Source: Methanomicrobiales archaeon (lineage in GTDB: Archaea > Halobacteriota > Methanomicrobia > Methanomicrobiales > Methanospirillaceae). From it: a DNA stretch of 35,437 nt. The position numbers were made by a program, and so were the translations under genes. The number at the start of each line of letters is the position of its first letter. The first letter of the stretch is position 1. Shown here one piece after another: positions 23,506 through 31,772 of the stretch. Location of the stretch: NCBI GenBank assembly GCA_013415575.1, contig JAAEES010000009.1, positions 1 to 35,437 on the forward strand, written 5' to 3'. Under the pieces are notes generated by a model. It searched no databases, had not been told where the DNA came from, and saw only the letters and a program-made list of their open reading frames with translations.

Positions 23506-23724
23506 TATTTTTTTATTACGATCATCCAGTATTCCTTCTGAAAAACCCGGTGGAAAAGAGGCGACCGGAGGTCGCCATGGTTTCGAAAGGCGAAGCCTTC
23601 GGTTCGGAACCGTCGAGTCCATATTTTTTATTACAATCATCCAGTATTCCATCTAAAAAACCCGGTGGAAAAGAGGCTGCCGGGGGTCGCCATGGGGTCG
23701 AGAGGTGAAGCTTTCGGCCTGGAA
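23495..23724 (+). repeat. Tandem duplication of about 116 bp carrying tRNA-Ala 3' end and hairpin module
   Basis: The unit begins inside the T stem of tRNA-Ala(TGC) at 23495 (CGTCGAGTCC), runs through the T-run, an ATCATCCAGTATTCC spacer and the hairpin module, and starts again at 23611 with CGTCGAGTCC. The two copies (23495-23610 and 23611-about 23724) differ at roughly a dozen places. The second copy is therefore headed by the last ten bases of a tRNA gene. It is the only long direct repeat that I see in the window. No gene is supported in 23506-23775. Confidence 0.8.
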
Positions 23725-23775
23725 AAGGAAAGGCCAGGATTCCGATTCGGGTATGGGACGAACAGGATGGACTGG

Positions 23776-24111
23776 TTAATCGATCCAGTCGAGAAGAAGT
23801 CCGGGATCCTTTCTGGCGAAACGTCCTTGCGGGGTGCCGGTCCCCTCGTAATCGTGCCGGGATTCTTTCGGGCGGATATCAGAAAGAACGGGCAGGGGGT
23901 CACGGGGAGGTTCATGCGGCTGGGAGTGTACTTCTTCGGCCAGGATGATCGGGTTTGGGGAAGCGACTTTCTGGTTCTCCTGGAAGAGAGGACTGTTTTC
24001 GGGGAGGAACCCTTCACCCGTGCCCCGTTGCAGGACAAAATCTATATAAGTCTCTACTTCGCGCCGCTGGTCAGGAGAGAGCCGGGTGATTTTTTCGTCT
24101 AGTGAACCCAT
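23776..24111 (-). CDS. Hypothetical protein, 111 residues
   Basis: The N terminus MGSLDEKITRLSPDQRREV followed by YIDFVLQRG is a short amphipathic helix of a kind found in many small archaeal proteins, sometimes antitoxin-like; the rest is polar, Pro-rich and probably unstructured. I chose ATG 24111 over a GTG at 24138. No partner toxin gene is next to it. The upstream neighbour on the same strand is the aldolase gene. Confidence 0.45.
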   Translation of the reverse strand: MGSLDEKITRLSPDQRREVETYIDFVLQRGTGEGFLPENSPLFQENQKVASPNPIILAEEVHSQPHEPPRDPLPVLSDIRPKESRHDYEGTGTPQGRFARKDPGLLLDWID

Positions 24112-24194
24112 GATACCCACCCCACGGTTTTCTGCCACAGGTTTCTGTTGTCAGAGGGCATTAAACCACCTCACCTGGAGCAGTCCCGTTCTGC

Positions 24195-24731
24195 CTACCG
24201 CCGCCCGGCAGAACCGGTCAGGAACAGGATACGGCAGCTGTGCTCTGCAAGTGAGGTGAGAATGTATGCCTCGTCAAGGTTCTCTCCTGCGGTAAATGTC
24301 CCGTGTCCCCGGGCAACAACGACCCTGTATACGTTCAGGGCACCTGCAACCTGCTCTGCCAGGTCATCACTGCCGCAGGCTCCACCGACAACCGGTATAA
24401 GGGGGGCAAGCAGCATCCCCTCTGCATCTACCGGAACTATCCGGTCACAGGCGAGTGAGCAGGCAACCGCATGTGGAGGGTGGGCATGGACGATGGCCTG
24501 GTGATTGGTGATGCCGTAGGTTGCACGATGGACCCGGTACTCACCTGAGGCATGTTCCGGAACATCGCCCTCCATCGGAACGTAGACAGGAGTTCCCGGG
24601 ACGTCAAGGTACGATCCGCTCCGGGTGATGAAGAACCCGTTTCCCGACCTGACGCTCATGTTGCCGAAACTGCCACAGAGGAGCCCTTCGGCAAAGAGCC
24701 GTTTTCCAATCCGTTCGATATCAGACCGCAT
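24195..24731 (-). CDS. Class II aldolase/adducin family protein
   Basis: A 178-residue zinc-dependent aldolase of the fuculose-1-phosphate aldolase type. Zinc ligands are visible in VHAHPPHAVA (near 83-92) and ARGHGTFTAG (near 145), and the active-site loop is SGSYLDVPG. In methanogens a relative is proposed to make lactaldehyde for coenzyme F420. ATG 24731 has AGGTGGAG just upstream; longer reading to 24797 would overlap the previous gene by 23 bases. It lies next to F420-NADP reductase. Confidence 0.78.
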   Translation of the reverse strand: MRSDIERIGKRLFAEGLLCGSFGNMSVRSGNGFFITRSGSYLDVPGTPVYVPMEGDVPEHASGEYRVHRATYGITNHQAIVHAHPPHAVACSLACDRIVPVDAEGMLLAPLIPVVGGACGSDDLAEQVAGALNVYRVVVARGHGTFTAGENLDEAYILTSLAEHSCRILFLTGSAGRR

Positions 24732-24774
24732 AGCTCCACCTTCGGAGAGGTCCGGGTGTCCCTGATTTCCGCAC

Positions 24775-25425
24775 TCACCTGAACTGGATGCCGACATCCT
24801 TCATCTTATTGTACCGGGCGATGTTGAGCAGGAGCGGGGTGAGACATTCTACCATGCTGGACACGGCGAGCGGGCCGGCATCGTAGGACTTTACCCCCGG
24901 GATAGTGCGGATGAGTTCCATCACCGTCGCCTTGGCATTGCCATCATCACCGCAGACCGGTACGGCAAGGTCGAGCACTTCGGTGAGGGCTTTCCATTTA
25001 TTTGCCGCCACCGTATTGAATGCCGAGCAGACCGTGGTCCCTTCGGGAAGCATCTTTCTGACCAGTAGTGCCGCGGAGCCCTCTTCCGGAGGGGTATAGA
25101 CAAAGAACTCCCGTTTCTCCATGGGATTGATCGGTGAAACCACGATCTTGTCCTCAAATCCACTGAGAGATGACAGAGTCGGCACGAGATGCCTGAACGG
25201 GATTGCAAGGATCACAATATCTGACCGGTCGATTGCTTCCTGGTTCGAGTGACCGCTCAGGCTGCACCGTATCCCGAGCCCGGTGAGGGCAGCGGTGCAG
25301 GTAGTACAGGAACTCTCTGCCTTGTCCTCCTCTCGGGAGCCGATAAACACATCGTGATTCGGCGAGAGCCGCATGGCAATACCCTCGCCGATATCACCGG
25401 TCCCGCCAACGATGCCGACCTTCAC
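24775..25425 (-). CDS. npdG: NADPH-dependent F420 reductase (F420H2:NADP oxidoreductase)
   Basis: A 216-residue enzyme that moves hydride between F420H2 and NADP+, giving NADPH for biosynthesis. The N-terminal Rossmann motif is VGIVGGTGDIGEG, with IGSREEDKAE near 32-41 positioned to hold the NADP phosphate; SPINPMEKR, CSAFNTVAANKW and DAGPLAVSSMVECLTPLLLN are family signatures. The start is GTG 25425, directly after the thioredoxin stop, so both are cotranscribed. Confidence 0.9.
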   Translation of the reverse strand: MKVGIVGGTGDIGEGIAMRLSPNHDVFIGSREEDKAESSCTTCTAALTGLGIRCSLSGHSNQEAIDRSDIVILAIPFRHLVPTLSSLSGFEDKIVVSPINPMEKREFFVYTPPEEGSAALLVRKMLPEGTTVCSAFNTVAANKWKALTEVLDLAVPVCGDDGNAKATVMELIRTIPGVKSYDAGPLAVSSMVECLTPLLLNIARYNKMKDVGIQFR

Positions 25426-25698
25426 TTATTCCACCAGCGGCATCAGCATGGTCTCGAGTGATTCGGCACTGGTGAGGCCTTCCAGAGTCCTCACCACCCT
25501 GCCGTCTTTCTCGATGATGAGCGTCGGCACGACCCGGATCGCGTACTTGTTGGCAAGGTCCATGTGCTGGTCGACGTCGATCTTCCTGATCTCGATCCTG
25601 TCGCCCATATTCTGCTTGAGCTCCTCAAGAATGGGTCCCTGGACCCGGCATGGCCCGCACCACTCGGCAAAAAAGTCAATCAAAACCGGTTTTCCCAT
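25426..25698 (-). CDS. trxA: Thioredoxin
   Basis: A 90-residue thioredoxin-fold protein with the active site WCGPC at residues 13-17 and the cis-proline VVPTLII near 57. I chose ATG 25698 with AAGGT upstream; ATG 25704 and GTG 25713 are also possible. The family reduces disulfides in target proteins; with NADPH-producing NpdG downstream a reducing chain is plausible, though no thioredoxin reductase is here. Confidence 0.9.
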   Translation of the reverse strand: MGKPVLIDFFAEWCGPCRVQGPILEELKQNMGDRIEIRKIDVDQHMDLANKYAIRVVPTLIIEKDGRVVRTLEGLTSAESLETMLMPLVE

Positions 25699-25753
25699 GT
25701 GCATTACCTTCACAGGAATCGGTCCAAAAAGGAGATAAAGATTTTTATTCGGT

Positions 25754-27211
25754 TTATTTGGAGAGTATTGCCATGATTATCTTTCCATAGGCGGGCCGGG
25801 TAATAAGCACCCCAACCAGCACCCCGATGATGGTGATGATGGCAAACCCGCGGAGGGTGGAGAGATCCATGAGTGCAAGCGGGATCATGGCGATGACCAC
25901 CGTTGCCGCAGACACCATGATGATCCCAACTGCCCGGGTGAGCCTCTTCTGATACAGGTGAGGAGATGGAACCCTCCCTTCATGCAATACCTCGTCGGTT
26001 ATGATGACCAGCTGGTCAATTCCCGTTCCGAGCACGGCAATCAACGCTGCAATTGCCAGGAGATCCAGCTGTTGCTGAATGAGTGCAGCGATACCCAGAA
26101 GGATAACAATCTCGGACAGATTGGTACCGATCATTGGGAGCACAATTGCCGGTTCACGGTACCGGTAGAAGATGACAACACCCACCGCGATGGCCGCGAC
26201 GACGAAGGCAAGCACGGACATCGTTTTGAAATAATCTCCCAGTGGGGCAGAAACTGATCCCGATCCCGCAACGCTGACCCCTACCGGGAGCGCCCCTGCC
26301 CGAAGGTGGATCTCCAGGTTCTTGGCGGCATTCAGTCCTTCCTGACCGGATCCGGTGGAGGCATAGAGCTGCCGAATTGGCTCAACCTGCAATTTTGCGG
26401 CGAGGTCCTGTGAGAGTGGGGCGGTGTACACCATGGCATCATCGAGGACCATGTCGAGCCAGTGGTTGTCCGGGTCAGTAGTTGCCCCGTACCTGATTGC
26501 GGCATCCCTGAACTGGGCAGCCCCGTCTTCGGAGAGGGTAAACGAGACCCCCCACCGGTCACTTCCCGGCGGTTCCTGGGAAGGTATGCCGACTGTGGTG
26601 ATGGCATCCCCGTACAGGACATGCTCGGTCTCATTGCCCGTGGTATGGATCCTTATCTCAAACTTCCCTTGCTTACCGACGATATCTTTTGCCTGCGAGA
26701 GGCTCACGCCCGCCAGTTCGACCCGCATATAGCGTGTCACTCCTGAGAGACTGGTAAGGGGGTTGACCTTTGCATCACGGGTGCCAAGTGCGTTGAGCTT
26801 CTGCTCAAGGATCTGCTTGACCTGCTCACCGGTCTCCTTCGAGACCCCCTGTTCATAGCTGGTGAGCCTCCCTCCCGCCGCGGTAAAGATCTGTCCGAGC
26901 TCAGGCTCGGGAACATACTTCCTGATCTCAAGTTTATCATCGGCGATCAGGTATATCTCGGCATCAAGCTCCGTCTGGAGATCGGTGAGGAAATCCGTTA
27001 CCGGCCGGCTGGTCTCAAAGCCAACTACTTCTGACTGGAATTCCATCTGGAGCCAGCTCCCTTCGGAGAGATCGAGGCCGTACTGGAGATTCGTTGTCAG
27101 TTTCCCGTCTTCTACATGGGGAAAAATGAAGACCACCGAAGCTACCAGCAGAATGACAAGCAGGGCCACCTGCCAGTTCTTGAGCAGCTCGATGAAATCC
27201 TTCCGGTTCAT
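25754..27211 (-). CDS. secD: Protein export membrane protein SecD
   Basis: A 485-residue archaeal SecD. One N-terminal membrane helix (about 14-32) is followed by a large outside domain (LQYGLDLSEGSWLQ is the D1 motif) and a C-terminal bundle of five helices (about 320-480). It works with SecF to drive export with the ion gradient. ATG 27211 overlaps the secF stop as ATGA. In archaea secF-secD order is typical, without SecA. Confidence 0.93.
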   Translation of the reverse strand: MNRKDFIELLKNWQVALLVILLVASVVFIFPHVEDGKLTTNLQYGLDLSEGSWLQMEFQSEVVGFETSRPVTDFLTDLQTELDAEIYLIADDKLEIRKYVPEPELGQIFTAAGGRLTSYEQGVSKETGEQVKQILEQKLNALGTRDAKVNPLTSLSGVTRYMRVELAGVSLSQAKDIVGKQGKFEIRIHTTGNETEHVLYGDAITTVGIPSQEPPGSDRWGVSFTLSEDGAAQFRDAAIRYGATTDPDNHWLDMVLDDAMVYTAPLSQDLAAKLQVEPIRQLYASTGSGQEGLNAAKNLEIHLRAGALPVGVSVAGSGSVSAPLGDYFKTMSVLAFVVAAIAVGVVIFYRYREPAIVLPMIGTNLSEIVILLGIAALIQQQLDLLAIAALIAVLGTGIDQLVIITDEVLHEGRVPSPHLYQKRLTRAVGIIMVSAATVVIAMIPLALMDLSTLRGFAIITIIGVLVGVLITRPAYGKIIMAILSK

Positions 27212-28086
27212 TTTGCACCCCGCTTCCTTCCGGTTTCCTTTCTCTGTCCGGATTCCTGCTTTTGCACGAACCACTTAATAATCCCGGCATTGGTCAGCCA
27301 CGTGTTCACCATGTCGATCACGAGGCCGATCAGGAGCACACTCGCAATATCCCGGATGACCGTTATCTCACCGGCGAAGGCGACCACCCACATCGCAGCA
27401 ATTGCGGCAAGTGTTGTGGTGGTCATGATGATACCGGTGTGGAATGCCCCGGAAAGCTTCTCATTGAGCTTCCCCTGCCGCTTGAGGACACGCATGGTCA
27501 GGAGAATATCGCTGTCAACCGAGTATCCGATGAGCATCAGGAGGGCGGCGGTGGTAGGGAGCGTGAGTTCGATGCCGATCACCGACATCACTGCGGCAGT
27601 CATGGCGATATCTGCAAACGCAGACAGCACCACGGCCCCCGCAGGGACGAAAGACCGGAAAGCGAGGAAGACCACGATGGCCATCCCGATAAATGAGATG
27701 GTAAGGGCGAGGAGAGCCTGTTCCTGGAGGGTCTGGCCGAATGAAGGACCTATCTGGTCGATCTTCGCATCGGGATACTGGTCATTCACGAGCGTCGCAA
27801 GCGATTCAAAGGCTGCATCGTCCATTGGTCCGAATTTAATGAATTTTTCCCCTATGGGCTCAATGAGCGGATATCCTGAGAACGTAGCCCTGAGAGTGTC
27901 AGGATTTTCCGGATTGAGGAGGGTGACTGCCGTACCACCCGAGAAGTCCATCCCCGGTTTCACCGGCATCCCGGTTGATGCCATATTGTAACCAAGGATG
28001 GCCAGTGAGATGATGAGGAGAACCATGGGAAGCACCACCATCTGTCTGGGGGTGTACCGGTTCACATCATAGGTGACGAATCCCAT
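27208..28086 (-). CDS. secF: Protein export membrane protein SecF
   Basis: A 292-residue archaeal SecF: one N-terminal helix, then the conserved PGMDFSGGTAV motif near 43-53, an outside domain and five further helices; GYSVDSDILLTMRV near 182-195 is the ion-channel helix motif. ATG 28086 chosen; a GTG at 28092 is in frame. The C-terminal tail is basic. It is first in the secF-secD operon. Confidence 0.93.
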   Translation of the reverse strand: MGFVTYDVNRYTPRQMVVLPMVLLIISLAILGYNMASTGMPVKPGMDFSGGTAVTLLNPENPDTLRATFSGYPLIEPIGEKFIKFGPMDDAAFESLATLVNDQYPDAKIDQIGPSFGQTLQEQALLALTISFIGMAIVVFLAFRSFVPAGAVVLSAFADIAMTAAVMSVIGIELTLPTTAALLMLIGYSVDSDILLTMRVLKRQGKLNEKLSGAFHTGIIMTTTTLAAIAAMWVVAFAGEITVIRDIASVLLIGLVIDMVNTWLTNAGIIKWFVQKQESGQRKETGRKRGAK

Positions 28087-28216
28087 ACCCACTAAGTTCG
28101 TGATCCTGATGTAAAATCCTTCGGATGGCGGGAAGAATCATGCCGAAGAAACATCAGGGACATGATCCGGCCTTGATGATCGCGCCGGAAAAAAAGAAAT
28201 TATTAAATAACGATAG

Positions 28217-28233
28217 TGGTGAGTACCTCACCA
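28217..28233. promoter_or_regulatory. Inverted repeat ending on a start codon
   Basis: TGGTGAG-TAC-CTCACCA, seven-base perfect arms, lies between a TATA element (ATTATTAAATAA, near 28199-28210) and ATG 28233, whose A is its last base. It would cover the transcription start of a nearly leaderless message. The gene it precedes codes for a winged-helix-like protein, so self-control is a reasonable guess. It also carries GGTGAG, a possible ribosome-binding site. Confidence 0.5.
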
Positions 28234-28547
28234 TGAGATCTCCACAAGAGATCAGGACGGTTGTTGAGAACCGGCTCAGGAACTACATCTCCCGGGACAG
28301 GACCGGGATACGGCGTGCCCTGCTGCAGCTCTTTCTCCGCCTTAAATCACTCACCATCGCAGAAATCTTTGAAGCTCTCAACCGGAAATTTACCATCAGT
28401 TACCATTCCGTTGCAGCCATGGTGGGAATCATCGCATCCAAAATCGGCATCCTCCATGTGAATAAGAACCGGGAGAATCCCTGCAGCGTCTATTCCCTGA
28501 AAGAACAGTATGCGGATACGGTCGCACGGATTGTCGGAACGGTCTGA
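28233..28547 (+). CDS. DUF2551 family, winged-helix-like protein
   Basis: A 104-residue basic protein resembling DUF2551 of methanogens. Segments TGIRRALLQLFLRLKSLTI and ISYHSVAAMVGIIASKIGIL followed by VYSL look like a winged helix with its recognition helix near 55-70. ATGs at 28125 and 28140 are in frame, but the TATA element at 28199-28210 argues for ATG 28233. It may be a DNA-binding regulator; targets unknown. Confidence 0.6.
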   Translation: MRSPQEIRTVVENRLRNYISRDRTGIRRALLQLFLRLKSLTIAEIFEALNRKFTISYHSVAAMVGIIASKIGILHVNKNRENPCSVYSLKEQYADTVARIVGTV

Positions 28548-28601
28548 AACCTTCCGATGATTACTTTTTTTACACCAGCCTGCGCATGCATTGAGCATAG
28601 T

Positions 28602-28904
28602 ATGCATGCCCGACTCAACAACAATTTTTCCCCCGATGACATCCGGATCGCCAAAGACGTGGTGGACTATATTGAACGGCGGAAGTCAGATTTCCGCATT
28701 TCAACATCATGTGGCGGCCCGATACTTCTCCCTGTCAGCATCAAGCCTCCCAAACCTACCGATCTCCAGATACCTGCAGGGGATTGGGTGATATTCGTCT
28801 CCATTCATCAGGCACGGTATCTCTCTGCCGTGCATATGGGAATGGTCCCCTTCTTCCTGGATGAGATGGATGAAGAACCCCGTGCCGGTTGCCATGAGTT
28901 TTGA
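28602..28904 (+). CDS. Unknown 100-residue protein upstream of archease
   Basis: An alpha/beta protein without membrane helix or signal; NNNFSPDDIRIAKDVVDYIE is a helix at residues 6-25, then strands around SCGGPILLPVSIKPPKPTD and WVIFVSIHQARYLSAVHMG. Two cysteines near 37 and 97. The end overlaps the archease start by 11 bases, which implies translational coupling with the archease-RtcB pair. No family recognised. The ribosome-binding sequence is weak. Confidence 0.55.
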   Translation: MHARLNNNFSPDDIRIAKDVVDYIERRKSDFRISTSCGGPILLPVSIKPPKPTDLQIPAGDWVIFVSIHQARYLSAVHMGMVPFFLDEMDEEPRAGCHEF

Positions 28905-29301
28905 AGAACTGGAACATACTGCTGATGTGAGGCTGCGGGTGAAAGCAGGATCGCTGGAATCTCTCTTTTCTGAAGCAGCCAGGGCCCTCATGGTGGTGAT
29001 GTACGGTTCTGCAGAACCCGGACCGATGCGAAGGAGCATTGAAGTACAGGCAGCAGATCCCGAATCGCTGATGCATGCGTTCCTCTCCGAGGTGCTCTAT
29101 ATATCCGAGGTAGAGGAGATGGTCGTCTCCGGCGCAGAAATCAGGTTGAATGAGGGCAGGCTTGAAGGAGAACTCACGGGAGAGCCCTTCTCCCCGGCAA
29201 AACACCGTTCAGGTATGGAGGTCAAGGGAATCTCCCTTTCCGGCCTCTCCGTATCCCGGGACAATCATACTTATATTCTTGAGGTCATCTTTGATGTGTG
29301 A
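28894..29301 (+). CDS. Archease, RtcB activator
   Basis: A 135-residue archease that helps RtcB form its guanylylated intermediate and turn over. The N-terminal EHTADVRLRVKA contains the conserved Asp11 and the C terminus ends in VIFDV with Asp134, the residues that hold the metal. ATG 28894 gives the usual start (MSFEELEHTAD). It sits six bases before rtcB. Confidence 0.93.
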   Translation: MSFEELEHTADVRLRVKAGSLESLFSEAARALMVVMYGSAEPGPMRRSIEVQAADPESLMHAFLSEVLYISEVEEMVVSGAEIRLNEGRLEGELTGEPFSPAKHRSGMEVKGISLSGLSVSRDNHTYILEVIFDV

Positions 29302-29307
29302 GGTGCC

Positions 29308-30741
29308 ATGCTTCAGGGAGTAACAAGAATAGGGCCATACGAGTGGGAAGTGCCGATTGGGTTTGTGCCGGACATGAGGGTTCCGGGAAGGTTCTTTCTC
29401 TCGGACAGGCTGGCCGAAACCCTTGAGCCCGGGGCAATCCAGCAACTGGCCAACGTGGCCACGATGCCGGGGATCGTGAAAAATTCCCTCGCCATGCCCG
29501 ACATTCATTGGGGATACGGTTTTCCGATCGGAGGGGTTGCTGCATTCGGCATGGAGGAAGGAGTAATCTCGCCCGGCGGAGTCGGCTTTGATATCAACTG
29601 CGGAGTACGGATCCTCACCACGCCCCTATCAGCAGCCGATCTCGTCCGGAAACGGGAATTGATCGAGGGGTTGTTTTCCGCTGTACCGACCGGAGTGGGA
29701 GCAAAGAGCACGCTCCGGCTTGATCAGAAGGAGCTCCTGGGTATGCTCAGGGGAGGTTCGAAATGGGCGGTCGAGCACGGGTTCGGTATCGAAGAGGATT
29801 TTCTGCACTGTGAGGAACAGGGCTCGATGGTTGGAGCGGATCCTGAAGCGGTATCGCAGAAAGCTCGCCAGCGGGGAATGCCGCAGAGCGGAACGCTCGG
29901 TGCAGGAAACCACTTCCTCGAAGTCCAGATGGTTGAGGAGGTCTATGACCCTGCAGCGGCCTCGGCCTATGGTATCTCGGAAGGGCAGATCTGTATCATG
30001 ATCCACTGCGGTTCCCGCGGACTCGGACACCAGGTCTGCACCGATCATCTCAGGATACTGGAAGCTGCCACCAGGAAGTACGGGATCACTCTCCCGGACC
30101 GGCAGCTTGCCTGTGCCCCGCTCTCCTCCCCTGAAGGAAGGGCGTACTTCGGGGCGATGGCGGCAGCAGCGAATTATGCATGGGCTAACCGGCAGGTGAT
30201 CATGCATATGACGAGGGAAGTGTTTGCACGGATGTACTCGATAGCGTATGAGGACATGCACCTTGTCTATGACGTAGCCCACAACGTGGCCAAATTCGAG
30301 GAGCACACAGTCGATGGCAGGCGTATGCGGGTCTGTGTCCACCGGAAAGGTGCTACCCGGGCCTTCGGGCCGGGCTCCCCTGACCTGCCACCGGCCTACC
30401 GGGAGGCTGGCCAGCCGGTGATCATCCCCGGGAGCATGGGGACGCCATCCTATCTCCTCCATGGAACTGCCGTGGCAATGGAACGGACATTCGGGAGCAC
30501 CTGCCATGGGGCTGGGAGAGTCATGAGCCGGACGAAGGCCAAGAAAATGCTCTCCGGTCACGAGGTCAAGGAAGCGCTCGGAAAAGAAGGAATCCTTGTC
30601 CGTGCCCACCATAACGGGGCTATCGCTGACGAGGCTCCGGAAGTTTATAAACCGAGCGACGAGGTGGTCAGGGTTGTGCACGAGGCCGGATTATCGCGTC
30701 GTGTCGCCAGGTTCAAACCGCTGGGTGTGATAAAGGGATGA
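29308..30741 (+). CDS. rtcB: RNA-splicing ligase RtcB
   Basis: A 477-residue 3'-5' RNA ligase that joins tRNA exon halves and repairs RNA in a GTP- and Mn-dependent way. Visible are FDINCGVR with D95 and C98, GAGNHFLE near 195-202, HCGSRGLGHQ near 232-241, PGSMGTPSYLLHG near 375-387 and STCHGAGR near 395-402 with the histidine that takes GMP. No intein. Its stop overlaps the next gene as ATGA. Confidence 0.96.
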   Translation: MLQGVTRIGPYEWEVPIGFVPDMRVPGRFFLSDRLAETLEPGAIQQLANVATMPGIVKNSLAMPDIHWGYGFPIGGVAAFGMEEGVISPGGVGFDINCGVRILTTPLSAADLVRKRELIEGLFSAVPTGVGAKSTLRLDQKELLGMLRGGSKWAVEHGFGIEEDFLHCEEQGSMVGADPEAVSQKARQRGMPQSGTLGAGNHFLEVQMVEEVYDPAAASAYGISEGQICIMIHCGSRGLGHQVCTDHLRILEAATRKYGITLPDRQLACAPLSSPEGRAYFGAMAAAANYAWANRQVIMHMTREVFARMYSIAYEDMHLVYDVAHNVAKFEEHTVDGRRMRVCVHRKGATRAFGPGSPDLPPAYREAGQPVIIPGSMGTPSYLLHGTAVAMERTFGSTCHGAGRVMSRTKAKKMLSGHEVKEALGKEGILVRAHHNGAIADEAPEVYKPSDEVVRVVHEAGLSRRVARFKPLGVIKG

Positions 30742-31313
30742 TCCGGCGGTGCGCCCTTGTCTGGGATGAGAAGCTGGTCTTCTCCCGGTACATCGAGGAA
30801 TGCGGTGTGAACTGCGAGCACATCACCCCCCACATGGTTGCCGCCCCGTTCTACCGCGGCCGTTTTGCCACGCTGATCATTCCCACCGGTTTTGCAAACC
30901 CTGCATTCTCGAACCTGCTCCCTGCCCTGAAAGCGGCCGCACCCCGGATACGGCGGTTCATCGAGCAGGGAGGAAAACTCCTCGTCTTCGGAGCGGCATC
31001 AGCCCGGGAGGATGCATATGACTGGCTCCCTATTCGTCTCCGGTATTACCACCAGTACGGTCCGGTAACCATCAGTATTGATCGGGATAACCCCTTGTCC
31101 TGCCTTGTTGAGGGGTACGACACCAGTTGCATTGAGTGCGATGGTTACTTTACTGATTTCGAGGGATCGGTGATTGCCAGGGCCGGTGAGAACCCGGTAA
31201 TGATCAGGACGGCACTCGGAAAAGGAGAAATTGTGGCAACCACCATCCATGAGTATCCCTCGCGTCCGTTCCTTGCTTCATTCTGCACGGCACCGGAGGA
31301 AACATTATTTTGA
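30738..31313 (+). CDS. Glutamine-amidotransferase-like (BPL_N/ThuA-like) protein
   Basis: A 191-residue protein of the class I glutamine-amidotransferase-like fold: a first strand with Val-Trp-Asp, LIIPTGFAN near 45-53, IRRFIEQGGKLLVFGAAS near 70-87 and a last GKGEIVATTIHEYPSRPFL near 161-179, typical of this superfamily. Where enzymes have a nucleophile Gly-x-Cys-x-Gly turn, this one has FGAAS, so it is probably not an amidase. It resembles the N-terminal domain of eukaryotic biotin ligases, and birA lies two genes on. Overlaps rtcB by four bases. Confidence 0.55.
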   Translation: MIRRCALVWDEKLVFSRYIEECGVNCEHITPHMVAAPFYRGRFATLIIPTGFANPAFSNLLPALKAAAPRIRRFIEQGGKLLVFGAASAREDAYDWLPIRLRYYHQYGPVTISIDRDNPLSCLVEGYDTSCIECDGYFTDFEGSVIARAGENPVMIRTALGKGEIVATTIHEYPSRPFLASFCTAPEETLF

Positions 31314-31326
31314 CTGGGAGAGAGGG

Positions 31327-31767
31327 ATGTATGGAGAAGTACCGATGAATCGCTACGTTATCTCTCAGGGTTCGACTGCAGGGGATCTCGAGCCGTTGGG
31401 GATGGCCATCCATGAACTGCTGAACCGCCTTCCTATCACCGCACGTTCCCGTGATAATCCCGGGATCAGGATTGAGGGGGGAACGGTCGTTGACAGGAAG
31501 TACAGCGGACCGGTACTCGAGGAGGTTCTTACCGGGAACAGACTCCTGAAGAAGACTCCGTCATCAGGGGCATACAAGGGAGTGCCAGTGGTGGTAAGTC
31601 CGATACGGGATGAACGCGGAGATGCCATCGGTGCAATCGGCGTGGTGGATATCACCGGTATTTTCGATCTCGCGACCCTGATGGAGCACCAGTCGGCCAT
31701 TCTCCAGCAGGTGTGCGGGAAGGACCCCTGTCCACTCCCGGGTGAACAGATAGTGGCGAAAAGGTAG
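31327..31767 (+). CDS. DUF2111 family protein
   Basis: A 146-residue protein matching DUF2111 of methanogens: SQGSTAGDLEPLGMAIHELL near the start, VDRKYSGPVLEEVLTGN in the middle, and PVVVSPIRDERGDAIGAIGVVDITG near 92-116, a PAS/GAF-like beta sheet pattern. It may be a small sensor. ATG 31345 is an alternative start. It is 14 bases after the previous gene and six bases before birA, thus part of that operon. Confidence 0.65.
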   Translation: MYGEVPMNRYVISQGSTAGDLEPLGMAIHELLNRLPITARSRDNPGIRIEGGTVVDRKYSGPVLEEVLTGNRLLKKTPSSGAYKGVPVVVSPIRDERGDAIGAIGVVDITGIFDLATLMEHQSAILQQVCGKDPCPLPGEQIVAKR

Positions 31768-31772
31768 TCCTG

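Noticed and set aside
23472..23708. Protein coded through the tandem repeat next to tRNA-Ala(TGC)
   Set aside because: The frame begins inside the tRNA, is a translation of the repeat units, and has no ribosome-binding site.
23201..23724. CRISPR array or integrated element at the tRNA genes
   Set aside because: The repeats are too few, too long and lack equal spacers; no integrase or phage-like gene is near.
29308..30741. Intein in RtcB
   Set aside because: The protein is of normal length with all motifs at regular spacing; no splice-junction or endonuclease motifs.
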